Shown: in pieces, positions 24,098-35,800 of the stretch | Layout: each line of letters begins with the position of its first letter | Position numbering within the stretch: position 1 is the stretch's first letter | Source: Coturnix japonica | Lineage: Eukaryota > Chordata > Aves > Galliformes > Phasianidae | NCBI RefSeq assembly: GCF_001577835.2 | Contig: NC_029521.1 | Span: 15,407,830-15,471,829 of the forward strand | DNA length: 64,000 nucleotides | Direction: 5' to 3' | Notes under the pieces: model-generated | The model's input: the letters and a program-made list of their open reading frames with translations, nothing else | Told to the model about the DNA's origin: nothing | Databases searched by the model: none | Program-made: the position numbers and the translations under genes

Positions 24098-24316
24098 ATG
24101 ATGGAACTCACATCTTTGCCTAAATTCCTTTGGACAAGTGACAACAAACTTCTGCATCACCATTTTCCGGATATACTGGCTACTGTTCACACCACACAGG
24201 ACATTCCTGAAGAAGCTGTTTTTGGCCCATGCATGCTGCAGAACACCCTGCTGGACACCGTAGCTTTTATTGCCCTCAAGTGTTCTGATAGACGGACCAT
24301 CCACTATGTGTTTAAG
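24098..24316 (+). CDS. ZNF488: ZNF488 coding exon 1: start of the PR/SET domain
   Basis: A TTTTACAG acceptor ends at 24093 and the exon opens GTTT ATG ATG G. The second ATG (24101) is preferred because the reading that follows, ME…DNK…DI…TTQDIPEEAVFGPC, aligns residue for residue with the start of PRDM8 (MED…DAK…DI…TTCDIPENAIFGPC). The exon encodes 72 residues to FGPCMLQNTLLDTVAFIALK…VFK and ends at AAG|GTGGGG (GT at 24317). This is the N-terminal half of a PR/SET domain of the PRDM8/ZNF488 subfamily, whose members are nuclear zinc-finger repressors. The adjacent Met at 24098 could be used instead. The ZNF488 call over PRDM8 rests on RBP3 being the next gene. Confidence 0.88.
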
Positions 24317-24515
24317 GTGGGGGAAAAGTGGTGCTTGGTGCTAGACAGTGTTACACTGTCCTTCAGGGTTACACCATCCTGACTTTGTAAGGGGTAGATT
24401 TTTACTCTGTTCAGCACAGCTAACAGCTTCTCCAAAAAGCAGCCAACATATTGCTTATTTATGGGCTGCAGACTGAAGGGGACCTCAGTGAAAACTGTTG
24501 CCTCTGCAGGAAGAA

Positions 24516-24626
24516 TCATAGAATCGCAAGGTTGGAAAGGACCTATAAGATCATCTAGTTCAACCATCCTCCCTTTACCATACCTACAGAAAACCCCTAA
24601 ACCATATCTCCTAGCTCCCTATACAA
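24516..24626 (-). repeat. CR1 LINE 3'-end fragment in ZNF488 intron
   Basis: It opens TCATAGAATCGCAAGGTTGG and continues AAAGGACCTATAAGATC … GTTCAACCATCCTCCC. Read on the minus strand it matches the 19484-19676 CR1 nearly base for base, so the two belong to one subfamily. It lies 200 bp downstream of ZNF488 coding exon 1. Confidence 0.92.
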
Positions 24627-25534
24627 ATAAAAAATTCCATTTTTGTGCTTGAGACTGATGACCTGCTTTCAGTACTGACTGCAAGGAGGAGGGAAGAGGG
24701 ATGAATAGTTTTGCATCTTCACTTAGCCCACTTGTTCTTTGCATGGAGAAGACCCACGAGATGTTTACTAGGAGGCACTGTAAATCTGATTTTCTCAGTT
24801 ACCCATGAAAGTAAAATCACAATTGGCAGTGACTTTAGCATGATCCATAGAAGATGTCAATCAGGCAGTCAGCCCACAGATTCTTCAGGTAACCACATCC
24901 TACTGCTATTAGTACATGGGTATGCTGAAGTTACCTTAGGTACATCTGCATTGCATCTGCTCTTTGCTGTCACCGCAGGAAAGCCACAGAGTTGGAGCTG
25001 TGAAACAAAAGGAACCATCACGCTGGAGAGGACAGGAGCCCCAGAACGGTGATGGAGTGAATGCAGGGAGTGTAATCTCAAGCTTTAGTTCCCAAATAAT
25101 TTGTTCTATATCCAATGCATTATAGCATTTTCATTTGGACATTTGTTTCTCCTCTTGACATTTTATCTCCACCTTCAGGGTCTTAGAGTGCATTTCAGTC
25201 ACTATCAGTCTAGATGAAGACAGGGACATAATGTTTGACATCATGAAGAAAGAACAGTTTCTAAGTTTTCCATAGTTTAGAGGGAAATTTCAGGCAGAAA
25301 GTGCAGTATGGAAGATGCATCTATTGGGAGATACCTGTTTGATGTTTTTTGGTTTCTGTTTGATGTTTTTTGGTTTAAACAAATCAACAAATAGACAAAG
25401 AGGCTTCAGGCTTTTGCTGCTTGTTCATTTGAGTCCCCGGCACAAATTAGCCTGCTCAGGCCTCAAAGGGTTTCTACATTGGAACAGCCCTCCAGCGGGA
25501 GGCCTTTAGTGTTTTGCTGCATATGAGTTAGGAG

Positions 25535-25775
25535 TTGTTATGAAGATAAATAGGTGGAATAATACAAGCGTATAGTTGTAATTACAGAGTAAATGGATAG
25601 CCAGAGGATATCACAAAAGAGTAGTCTCCAGAAAGAGATACTGCCTTAATGGTGGTCAGCCCTTAAATGGGATCTAGGAGAGGTGGAGTCAGACTCCACT
25701 CCTTCACCTGTGCTCCCGCAGTTGCCTCAGATGGTTAATCAGAGGTTCAAACTGTGATCAACAGTTTCCCTTACA
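25535..25775. mobile_element. Solo LTR fossil, family B (short copy)
   Basis: It shares GTATAGTTGTAATTACAG, CTCCAGAAAGAGAT, GTGGTCAGCCCTTAAA, GGATCTAGGAGAGGTGGAG and the end TTTCCCTTACA with the copy at 34253, in the same orientation. The left boundary (TGTTATGA at 25535) is less certain, and a flanking duplication is not convincing. It is clearly shorter than the other copies and looks old and inactive. It lies in the intron between ZNF488 coding exons 1 and 2. Confidence 0.65.
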
Positions 25776-27768
25776 GAAGCCATGACGCTGAATGTCTGAA
25801 TTGACTCTGTTCTCTGTCTTTGTTAGTGAAGGCATCAAACTGTGTGCAAGTAGCTTTTTCAGAAGCGGTCCTTGGCCTCATATCATGTTTGCTACTCAAA
25901 ATTAAAACTAAACCTTCCAGAAATCAGGAACTATTGTTTAGCTTGCAACTCTGTGTGCAGACAATTAATTAATGATACAATCATGATGACACAACATTGT
26001 TGTGGCACTGAGGGGAAAACAATAATTGGGGCTTGATATGCTGGCTACAGTAAAAACACAGGGATAAAGGATAAGCTGGATTCTCTGCAGATGAATTTCA
26101 TGCTCATCCAAGTTCAGCAGCAATTCAGCAAGGCTTTGGAGAATATAATTTCCAAAAACATTTTCATCTTCTTAGGCTTTTATGTTTAGTTCAAAAGAGA
26201 GCTCTGTTTTTTCTCTCATCTACTTGGAGGCCCTAATTTGAGCTCATTGAGCCAATTCGTATGCTTGGGCAACCATTGGCACAGGTGGTTCTTTCCAGCA
26301 AATGCTTTACTCCAGCGAAGAAATTAGTCCTTTATAAAACCTATCCTTCCTGCTGACTTCCTCTGTCCCTTGTAGTTTTTCATGATTTTGCCTTCTGCAT
26401 CCGAAGAGCAGCCTTATTCTTACCTTTCTTCTTCAGTGTGTGTCAGGGAAGTCAGACTACTTTCATCGCCTGTTGGGCTGTAAAACTCTTCCCTCATGTG
26501 TGGATGCAAAGGATTCATCTGAGGGATTGCCATACCAGGGAGAGGGAAAGCTGAAGTGGGCTCACACTTGAAGCTGAGTGCACCCAGGTCTACTGTTCTG
26601 CCCTTGATTCCTCCTGTGAGCTCTTTCCGATTCTGCCCTGGAGGTCTGGTTCCTGGAGGAGCTGTGTTCTCTTTGACTTTGGTCAGAGCTCCGGGTGGGT
26701 TCTTGGTATTTCTGAAATACAGAAACTAATAAATGACAGCCTCTGTCATAGCTATTAATCGCAACCACTCTGTCTGTGGGTGGGTGTGCTCGTGTTACTG
26801 TCAGACTTCAGGATTTCTCAATCACTGTTAATTACCATGGTGTTCAGAGAAAACCAGTTACAGGGCATGAAATTTATTTTCTCCCTCATACTAAATAGCT
26901 TTTATACTAATGGTCTTTAAATGTTTCCTTCCATATCCAAGAGACTACTATAGTCATACTTTTCTTGGTAGGTAACAGATTGAGTTAAAAACAGAAAAAT
27001 AAATAACCTAGATACTGTTTCTGATACAAAACACCAAGGAATGGCCATCCTGCAATTAGTGGAAAACAAAGAGCTATACATTGCTTGGGGTGAAACTTGG
27101 ATCATACTTGTCATTAGACATTTTTCATTTCCAAACTTCTTCCTTTCAAAACAATGACTTAGTGCTTCAAAAATTAGTTGAGGCTTTTTATGTGTGTAAA
27201 TGTTGCCCTTGATCACCCTGTGTTTCGGCCTCCCAGCTATGAAAATCTTCCTCATCTTTCAAACACTGCAGAGGACATAGTTCTGCTGTGGTAAACACCA
27301 AGGAAAAACCTATAAAGAAATAAATCATTCCCCATTCAAAGCAAATGCAATCAATTAAATAAGATGGGAGCCACACACTGAACAATGAAGGCAAAAACAA
27401 ATGTTTTACAGTTACATTATTTGCAGAGAATGGTCAACCTGCCACTAAAGGACTCAGTAGCCCTGTGGAGAAAAGCCTTGTTGTGACTGAGAGCTGTGTT
27501 GTAACATGTATATGGAAGGAAATTTTAATTTGAGCAATAGACTTAATATTGGGTTGTAAACTCCCAATCTTTCTCCCCACCATGACTTTGGTCACAAATG
27601 TATATGGATATGGACTGGGGTCACTGCTTTGGCTCAGACTCTGTGTGAAGCAGAAAAAAAGACTTTTTTTCTCTCTCTTTTTATTTATTTATTTATTTTT
27701 AATTTGTTGGATGTCTATTTTGGTTCCCAGAACTTGAAATTTCCCTCTTTTTCTGTTCTGTCCCACAG

Positions 27769-27997
27769 GTAGATGTCGCATCTGTGCACAGTCCTACAGG
27801 GCTGCCTTGGATGAGGCTTGTACAAGCAGCTGCCAATAGCAAGGAGCAGAATTTGGAAGCTTACTTAGAAAACAGTCAGTTATATTATCGCTCTACCAGG
27901 AAAATCAACAAAGATGAGGAGCTGTTTGTCTGGTATGATGAAGAGCTTTCCAGACTCTTGGGTTTCAATGAGATAAAAGCTCAGAGTCCTCAGAATG
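27769..27997 (+). CDS. ZNF488: ZNF488 coding exon 2: rest of the PR/SET domain
   Basis: The acceptor TCCCACAG ends at 27768 and the donor AATG|GTAAGT starts at 27998. The exon encodes residues 73-148 and the first base of codon 149: VDVASVHSPTGLPWMRLVQAAA…KEQNLEAY…QLYYRS…INKDEELFVWYDEELSRLLG. This matches the C-terminal half of the PRDM8 PR domain, with WLRLVQ, EQNLEAY, LFYRS and KDEELLVWYGKEL in the same order. The reading is in phase with exon 1 across VFK|VDV. No stop or gap interrupts the domain. The WYGKEL motif of PRDM8 reads WYDEEL here. Whether the domain has methyltransferase activity is unknown; most PR domains are weak or inactive, though activity on H3K9 has been reported for PRDM8. 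Confidence 0.88.
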
Positions 27998-29366
27998 GTA
28001 AGTACCAGACTCTGGCTCTGCAGAGGTCACTCAGGACTTTTATTTAGTATGTGCTGATCCTGTAATACAGGAAATAAAAGCTGTCTAAACCCTCAGCAGT
28101 TAAGAGGCCAGACCTTCTGTTTTGGAGTTTGAGCTGGAGGCAGAGAGCATGAAAAAATTTGCTTCAAAATTTGATCTAGTCAAAGTAGAAAAAATATTTT
28201 TCTACATTCCCTTTGCTGGAATTAAACATAATTTATATAGCTTTGTTTTTATAGCTATAGGTTTGTTACTTTATATGATATACAAACAAATACTTGTTAT
28301 TACAATTTTAGCATTAAATTAATATAGGTATTTTCATAGCAGATACCCTCTAAATCATTTTAACTGATTTCAGCATATTCTGTTAGCTTCTATGTAGACA
28401 GACAGTATCATCCCTGTAAATTTACCAGGGCAAAGTGCTATCTGCACAAGAAACACTGTATTTAGATGGAAGACTTGAAACAAGCAGTGGTAATGCTGTC
28501 ATACAGTAAGTTCAGCTTCTGTTGTTTGGGAAGTTGTCTATACCATACTAAACCTACAGCTCAGGTTTTTGCAATTCTCCCCAGCCAATCTGTGAACTTT
28601 TCTACATACCCCAGACCTCAGGAGTTCTCTGCCATCATTTGCATTTATAAACTGCTGCATGTTGTGGAATACTGGAGCACAGATGCTGTTCACAGTGGTT
28701 AAGATGCTTGATACATTTCTTGGTCATTGAGTTACATCCTATCCAAAGGCCAGAAAGAGATGGTATCGTGCCAATGCATGTTCTCATTCATCCTGCTCAT
28801 GATTGACATTGTTTCACATTGAATATTTTCTATGCCACAGGCATCTATGCCTTGAGACATAGAGCAGTTTGCCAAATGAGCATAAATAAGAGCTTCAGGT
28901 ATTAGCATCAAATGATTTGTAAAAAGTACTAAACTTTCAGAGTACCCCCTGCAGAAATTAGAGGCTTGTGCCAAAGTCTTTTAGGCCAGCTCTAGTCCAT
29001 CTCATCGCATGAGTGCAGAGAAATAAACATTTGGCCTGTATTAAAAATGGTGAGTGCAGTGGTATGGTCCCAAAGTTTGTATGGTTTTGTCTAGACTATT
29101 GCATACTGGCAATTTTACCAAATTCAAACATGGCTGGAGGGGCTGAATGGAAGCATTTCTGCAAATAGCACATGGAGGCAAACAGACCTGAACCATTTTC
29201 CATAACAGCAAGGTATCTCACTCTGGCTTTAGCTTTATCATGTATCACCTTGTATGGCATAAGGGATGTTTTTGTGTTTTTGTTTGTGTCAGTGACATGG
29301 TCAGGATCTGCATCCATCCACTATTCTAACTTTGTGAAACTCATAATCTGTTGTCTATTTCTGCAG

Positions 29367-30523
29367 AGATGAGATGCCAAGAATGCAATCGAGTCTTTAA
29401 AGGTGAGCATTCCTATCTGTCCCATGTCCGCTTCCTGTGCGTCCCAGAGAAGAGTGCCCTGCTATGGAGGAACTTCCAGGCTGAAAAAGGCACCTTAGTA
29501 GAGCAGACCACAAATTTTCACAGCCTGGCAAAGGATCTAGAGGTCAGAATGACAGCTCACAAAGGTGATGCCCATGGTCTCACTGGAGAAAAGAGAGCAA
29601 AATCAGAAGAGGCTGAGAACAACAGGAGCAGGAAAACAGTGCTGTTGGAGAAAACAAACAATCTGAGTGAGGAACATAAATGTGGAAGCAAGGAAGAGGC
29701 TGGAGGAGATCATGCACCAGCTGGTTCTTTCTGGAAACCCAGTTCAGGGAGGCAGTCAGCTAGAAAGGAGGCTTTCGAGCAGAAGCAGAGTGCTTTCACT
29801 GAGGTCAGGAGGATGAAGGAGAAGCTGAGGAATGAGAGACCCAAAGAGTCAGACCAGGAGGATGGCACAGCTCTCGCTGGTAAGGAGCAGGTATCAAAGG
29901 AAATGTTGCTGAACTCCTCTGGTAGTGCATTCTCCTTTGTGTGGCCCACCAGAGGCCGAGGAGAGCAGAAGAGTGCTTTCAGCAAGCCCAGTAAGCGTCT
30001 TGCAGAAAGAGCGGCAATAAATTCTTATCCCACGAGTGAGTCACCAAAGAGCCTGGAGGAGCTGTCTGGCTTCATCACCACTACAGACATCATGTGCTGC
30101 AGCACTCTTCTCAGTTCCAAGTTCTTTGTCAATGATTTGTGTAATGCTCAGATGCTGCAGACTAGCATCATTCGGGGAAATGTTTTCCCATATTCCTCAG
30201 AACCGTGGCACAAGCAAGCAGGACAGTTACAGAATACGACCACTACTTCATCCTCCACCTCCACCTCCTCCTCCTTGACTCTTCTTCCCCCCACCTTCAC
30301 GTCCTTTGGAGTGGCTGCCCAGAACTGGTGTGCCAAATGCAACCTGTCCTTTCGCATGACTTCTGACTTAGTCTTCCACATGCGGTCACATCACAAAAAA
30401 GAATACTCCTCAACTGAATCCCAGAGCAAGAGGAGACGGGAAGAGAAGCTCACGTGTCCCATTTGTCATGAGTACTTCCGAGAACGCCATCATTTATCCC
30501 GGCACATGACTTCTCACAATTAG
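29367..30523 (+). CDS. ZNF488: ZNF488 last coding exon: zinc fingers
   Basis: The acceptor TTCTGCAG ends at 29366. The first two bases complete codon 149 and the frame then runs to a TAG ending at 30523, for a total of 533 residues. Features in order: an atypical C2HC finger (CQEC…HVRFLC, residues about 152-173), a charged linker rich in Lys and Glu, a Ser/Thr-rich run, LTLLPPTFTSF, a C2H2 finger with C470, C473, H486 and H490, a basic KRRREEK patch and a final C2H2 finger with C512, C515, H528 and H532, ending RHMTSHN. The last 80 residues are close to PRDM8. The family acts as nuclear transcriptional repressors; mammalian ZNF488 promotes oligodendrocyte differentiation with OLIG2. Human ZNF488, recalled as about 340 residues without a PR domain, is much shorter. 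Confidence 0.92.
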
Positions 30524-30780
30524 ACCTGTGCAGATGGATCTCACCAAGGGACTGGGCAGGTTGGGTAGAGTAGGGGGACATCATTCACTTGTATCCATTT
30601 CATTTTTGCGTTTACATTAATTTCTTACAGAAAATTGCTGTTTACAGTAATTTAAAATAGATGCTTTGGAAAAATATAAAATGTTTACAAAAGCCTGAGT
30701 GGGTTGTAAGTTTTGGAAATTCAGCCTGGCCCTTGTCAATTTATTTTTGAGGAAATAAAATTGTGAAATGAATGCGCATC
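30524..30780 (+). terminator. ZNF488: ZNF488 3' UTR and polyadenylation signal
   Basis: A canonical AATAAA lies at 30754-30759, about 230 bases after the stop codon, in AT-rich DNA, so cleavage is expected near 30775-30780. Later alternative signals are possible. Confidence 0.6.
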
Positions 30781-32858
30781 CAGTATTAATTTGCAAATGA
30801 AGTTTGGGGACAAAGGTATCATTTTGCAGACAAAATTTGCTTTGCTTTTATTTGATGCGCCGGTGTCTGTGCTGTACAAAGTACGCACAGAAGCAACAAC
30901 CCCTTCTCTGAATGTGGAATCTGTAAATCTATATGCTTGTTTACAAAAAGAAACAAATTTACTGTTTGAATCAGCTGTGGCAACTTCTCACTCAGTCTGA
31001 GCTGAGTTCTAAGCTCTGCCACTGTTGAAACAATGTATACAAAATCAGATCAGTCCGCATCTGCCCCAGATTCTTCCCAGAGGTGGGCTTGCAAGATCTA
31101 TGTGACTTCTGTAGACAAGCAGGTCTGATAGGAGCAGGGTTTCACTCGTGGATTTCAGTGTATGGATATGATAAAGAAAGCAGCTGGGGTGCTTGAGATA
31201 CTGCTAGTACATGCTAGATAGAACCTGCATTCTGCATTCTGGCTGGTAGTTTCTGTTCTGCTGACAGCTAGAAGAGGAATGTCCTTCACAAAACAACACA
31301 GATGTTCATGAATTGCGCTGGATGAAACAATTTCTATCATCTGGTTTCTACATTGGCTGGTTCCAGATGTTTTAAAGAAGATGCCAAAGCCTCTCTGTAG
31401 CCAGTCCATATGTGTTGTTTTTCTGTTGTCTCCTTTGGTTTGTGTTCTGCTTAGACTCAGATGCAGATGAGTTTATATTACTCAGGAGGGGGTTTTGGGG
31501 GGGTGGGGGCTGTGTGGAAGAAAGCAGCATCCATGCCTGTTGTTACTGCAGCTCATCTAATTAGGCTTTCATTACTTCTTAAATCCACTTAGGAACTTAC
31601 TCTTGGTAGTCTATGACAACATGTTCTTCAAGTTAGCATTTGTCTCTTTCATATGATAGGTTTTTTTAAGGTTGTCTCCTGGTTTTGTGGCCAGTCTCTG
31701 TGCCTCATGTGCTATTATTCCCTTTCAGATAATGATCAGAAGCTGCTCATTTCACAGCTAAGAGTACCTCTGGGATTTGTATAGAAGACTGCAATATGCT
31801 CCTTATTACTCTTCATGCCAACGATATGGTCTGGTGTTTGCAGCACACTGGACAGAAGTTTTCACTGAGTTCCTATGATGATGCTTAGGTTGATAATGCA
31901 AGTATCAGAATGGAAGTAAAGACATCTGAGTGACAAAAGACAGCCCAAAAGTCTTAGGCTGTCAGTTGGGATCAACGTATTATCCTTACTGTCACCTCTT
32001 GGGAGATTTCTTTAAGCCAGGAAACTGTATTCTTCCCAATATACTGCTGTTCAACATTAATACATGGCTGTTCCCTATTAGCATAAACATTTTACATATT
32101 GTAGGCCAACCACTAGCTGTGCACCCCAACTATATTTCCCAACATGAAGTGATTAAATCTTTTCATGTCTTCTGAATTCAAAGACATAGTGCATTGAGTC
32201 TGGAGGTCTGGCTGGATTGTAATACAGCTTTCCATGTCAGTGGTGGAAGCTCTTTCACCAGAGTCATTAAAAACCAAAGGGAACAAAAGCTTCGAAATCT
32301 GTAGCACAGGGAACAACCTTGCACTGAGAAGGACATGATGTGGTTTCCTCCTAATCTTTCAATCTCTATTTTGTGTCCAGTAACATTCACTGTGTAAAGG
32401 ATATATTTATGGCAAGATTTCACAGGCCAAATTTCACTCCATCTGGTTTTGTCTGGGTGCCAGCCAGTTTACTGTGAAGTTGGTGTCCATAAAGTGTAAG
32501 AAAGGACTCCATGTTGTAACTGCATTCGTATGTGGTCAGGGTTGTAGTTCCCATTAGTAGTTAGGCCAGACTGTGATCTCACTTACTCCAGTGCAAACCT
32601 AGAATAATTCCGTGTTGCTACTCCTGATTTACATCAATGACTTTCAGATCAGTCTTGCCATGTATAAATGAGACTGAACATTGTTTGGTACTACTGCTGC
32701 CAAATGTTCTCTCTGCTTACTGAAAGATATTATGTTTTATTAACAGTTGTATGTTAAAAAATTCAGAATTCTTCTAGAAAAAGACAGGATCAGCTGTGTA
32801 ACGCTTTTTGGTCTTATGTTGGTGAATTGCTTCATCACTGCCTACTCCAAGGACCTGC

Positions 32859-32883
32859 TTTTTTTTTTTTTTTTTTTTTTTTT
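32859..32883. repeat. Poly(T) run of 25
   Basis: An uninterrupted T run followed by CCCCAG. No retrocopy body is recognised beside it on either strand. Confidence 0.9.
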
Positions 32884-34252
32884 CCCCAGTGTGCTGCACC
32901 TAGGTCAGATTGAAGCTGCACCAAATCTAACAGTTTGCATACTTTCATTGACTTTTGGTTGATGTAAATCATCTTGAGAAAGTATGGAAAACTGGCCCCT
33001 GATAAAAAGCTGCCAAGTCTACAAATCTCATCCAATGGCGTTAGACGTGCATCATCAGAGCTCTCAGCAGTAATTGAACAGCATTACAGCATTACTGATA
33101 TCAAACTGAGTCACCAGCAAATGCATTTTCTTTTCTCGTTTTCCCAACTAGATTCCAATCATTATACTTCTATTGCTCATAAGTATTTAATCACATTATT
33201 TGGCAAAGAAATGATTTGCTATTTGTGCCTGTATGGTGTAGTATTTGGTCTCTGAATGGATGACTACAGTTTATAAATGTTGCATTTGAGAACCACCATT
33301 GTGTGTATACAACAGCACAACAGATTGTGTTGAGGAAAAAGAAATATATCTGGATCATGTAGATTATTAAAAAAGCTTAAAAGACATTAGAAGGAATACA
33401 CCAGTGTTTACTCATTGACTACCCCAGTCTTTTCCTTTTTAAGTATCTTTAATATTCTTCATATAGATACTGCTTCACACAAAATGCTGTATGAGTTTTA
33501 ATCCATTTAAATGGTTCTACAGCACAGAGAAATCCAACAACTGGCTATTGAGTAAAAATCAGAGTACGAAAATAACTCAGAAGAGTCCAGGTTAGTGATT
33601 GCACAAAGAGTAACTGGAAAGAAAAACAAGCAGTAAAAAAGATGGAAAGTCTACTTTGTTGTTAAAACTATTCTAGTGATCACTAAAAGAGATCTCTGCA
33701 GTTAAATATTTAAATGTGATTGATTAAAAATAGGTGCTCACAAATGAGCAAGCAAAGAGTAATGTATAACCACTACTGCTTCTAATTGGTGGCATTTAGG
33801 GGCACCGTTTTTTCTAAGTTAACTGCCTTAGAGCTGGTATTTTGCAGAGATGAGGAATCTTGAGATCTAGATTAGAGTTATACACATTTCTAAATCACTA
33901 CAAAGGGAAATGGTTAGATAGGAATCATAAGAATTTAGGGCATGGAGTAGGTTTGTTCCAATAATCCTGTTAATTGCCCTGAAATACACTATCACTTAAT
34001 AACTAGTTTATTAGCAGGGCACAAAGGATATCTCTTTGTTTTCTTCTTGTCTTTGGGGCAGAGCACACAATAATCTGTTTTTAGCCTTAAGTCCATACAA
34101 TTCTCTTCCCTGAGTGTTGATCTGAGAACTGGGTGAAAGAGCCAATCCACTGCCCTTCTCATTCTTCATCTCTCTGCCAAACTCTAAGGGAGAAGCAGAT
34201 GTGCATTAAGAGTATGGGCAGTCCTGGCAGACTGGGAAGGGTTATTTCTGAT

Positions 34253-34591
34253 TGTATAGTTGAAACAATACAAGTGTATAGTTGTAATTACAGAGTAAAT
34301 AGCCAGAGGGTATCTAAGAAAAGACTCACCAGTGCTAAGGCTTTCAGTTGAGATGGATGCTTGCCAATGTTGAGGCTCACCACAAAAACTCCACGAAGAA
34401 GCAATCTCCAGAAAGAGATGCTACCTTAGTGGTGGTCAGCCCTTAAACGGGATCTAGGAGAGGTGGAGTCAGGCTCCACTCCTTCCAGGAGCACAGCTGA
34501 ATTACTTTCACCCGTGCTCCTGCAGCTGACCTGTCAGTTGCCTCAGATGGTTAATCAGAGGTTCAGGCTGTGATCAGCAGTTTCTCTTACA
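34253..34591. mobile_element. Solo LTR fossil, family B (339 bp)
   Basis: It runs from TGTATAG to TCTTACA. The flanks are CTGAT (34248-34252) and CTGGT (34592-34596), a probable 5-bp target duplication matching at four of five positions. TGTATAGTTG occurs twice at its left end, 22 bases apart. The right half is shared with families A and B elsewhere (GTGGTCAGCCCTTAAA, GTTAATCAGAGGTTCAGGCT). It has no internal viral region and appears old and inactive. Confidence 0.72.
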
Positions 34592-35471
34592 CTGGTACAT
34601 CTAATGAAGAAATGGAGAAGATACTTAAGTCTTGAAGTTTGGAAAACAAACCCTCAAAACTACTGTTCATTCTTCATTCAGATGGATAAAAAAGAATGTG
34701 CACATTTTCCATAAGGAGAAGGTATGTCTTTTCTACTTCTGTGTAAATGCTTTAAGGTGGTTCACGTGCCTTCAATACTGACAGCTCAGAGGAAATCTCT
34801 CTAATTTGGAGCTAAATCTTAGGAAAAACCAGACAGTGCAATAACTAACATTTATATTTGACCACAGGAGAGGAATCCACCAATATATCCAATTATCTTA
34901 ACCATGCCCAGAAAGAGCTGAGTTCCTCAGAATGGGGTAAAAAACTAGCATGTTAAAAGCAGAGTCACTTAGAACTATGTAAGGGAAGAACTCACTACTG
35001 AAATTGAACTCAAGTTCCCACTCCTTTCTAGGAGAGATGGCTTTCTTCCCCAAGGAAAAAGACGATCAAAAAGCTCATTCAAGAAATGAGATTCCATTGT
35101 GAAGTCTCCCTCTCCTGCTAGGAACTCAGATCCACTTCTGCTGTCCATAACAGCATAATTCCTGAGGCTTGTGAATTGTTTTGGGTAGCAGAAATGATTT
35201 CTCATAATGGAACAGAGTACTTGGGCATTAAACAAATAGGTAACATATAGAGAAACACCTGTACCCTTCTGATCCTCTCACATGCACGCATACACATATA
35301 CAGCTTGTTAGTTATTTGTAGTCTCAATTTTGCACTAGTTATTGAAATTAGAACTGTCTGGCTCTGGGCTCCAAAACCCATTTTTGGTTCAGCTCATGAG
35401 AGTGCAAGTCCCTCAGGCTCCTTGAAAATTACAGCTACCTACTTTTTCAAGAAGCACATGCCCCTGTTGGG

Positions 35472-35800
35472 CTATCTTGAGCTGTGCAGGTGAGCACCGA
35501 GCACCTCCTTTGCTTTGATGAGGGCTGTTACTGCTGGTGTTTCCATGTGAGGGGACACCCCTTTCCCTTCCCAAGAAGTGCTCTCTGCAGAGATGACTGA
35601 TCTTGCTGTGGGGATGATGATGTAGAAGTTGGTATCATCTACTTGGTATGTCTTCGGGGAATGGGACCCACCACTGGTCTGTTCCCCAATGATGAGAGCT
35701 CTGCCCAGCCTCTTCATTATGAAGACAAACTCCTCAGCAGCCCCAGCTGTCACAGCACTGGTGAGGATTATAACTCCTTTCTGGGAGCCATACCTCTCTC
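35472..35800 (-). CDS. RBP3: RBP3 exon 4 (C-terminal exon)
   Basis: On the minus strand the acceptor TTTCTGGCAG ends at 35801 and the exon opens G|GA GAG AGG TAT, continuing [25 protein letters not shown] and [17 protein letters not shown] to a stop at 35474-35472. It encodes the last 110 residues of the fourth IRBP module, including the [10 protein letters not shown] segment typical of each module end. It shares the tail-specific protease / crotonase-like fold of the module. The match to human IRBP is continuous ([37 protein letters not shown]). The C-terminus ends shortly after [16 protein letters not shown]. Confidence 0.95.

Larger units (their letters stand above)
30781..35471. other. 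Convergent intergenic region ZNF488 to RBP3
   Basis: No supported gene. It contains a G-run cluster at 31488-31509, a 25-base T run at 32859-32883 and the solo LTR at 34253-34591. The right part must include the RBP3 3' UTR, but I see no AATAAA on the minus strand close to the stop codon, so its end cannot be placed. Confidence 0.6.
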
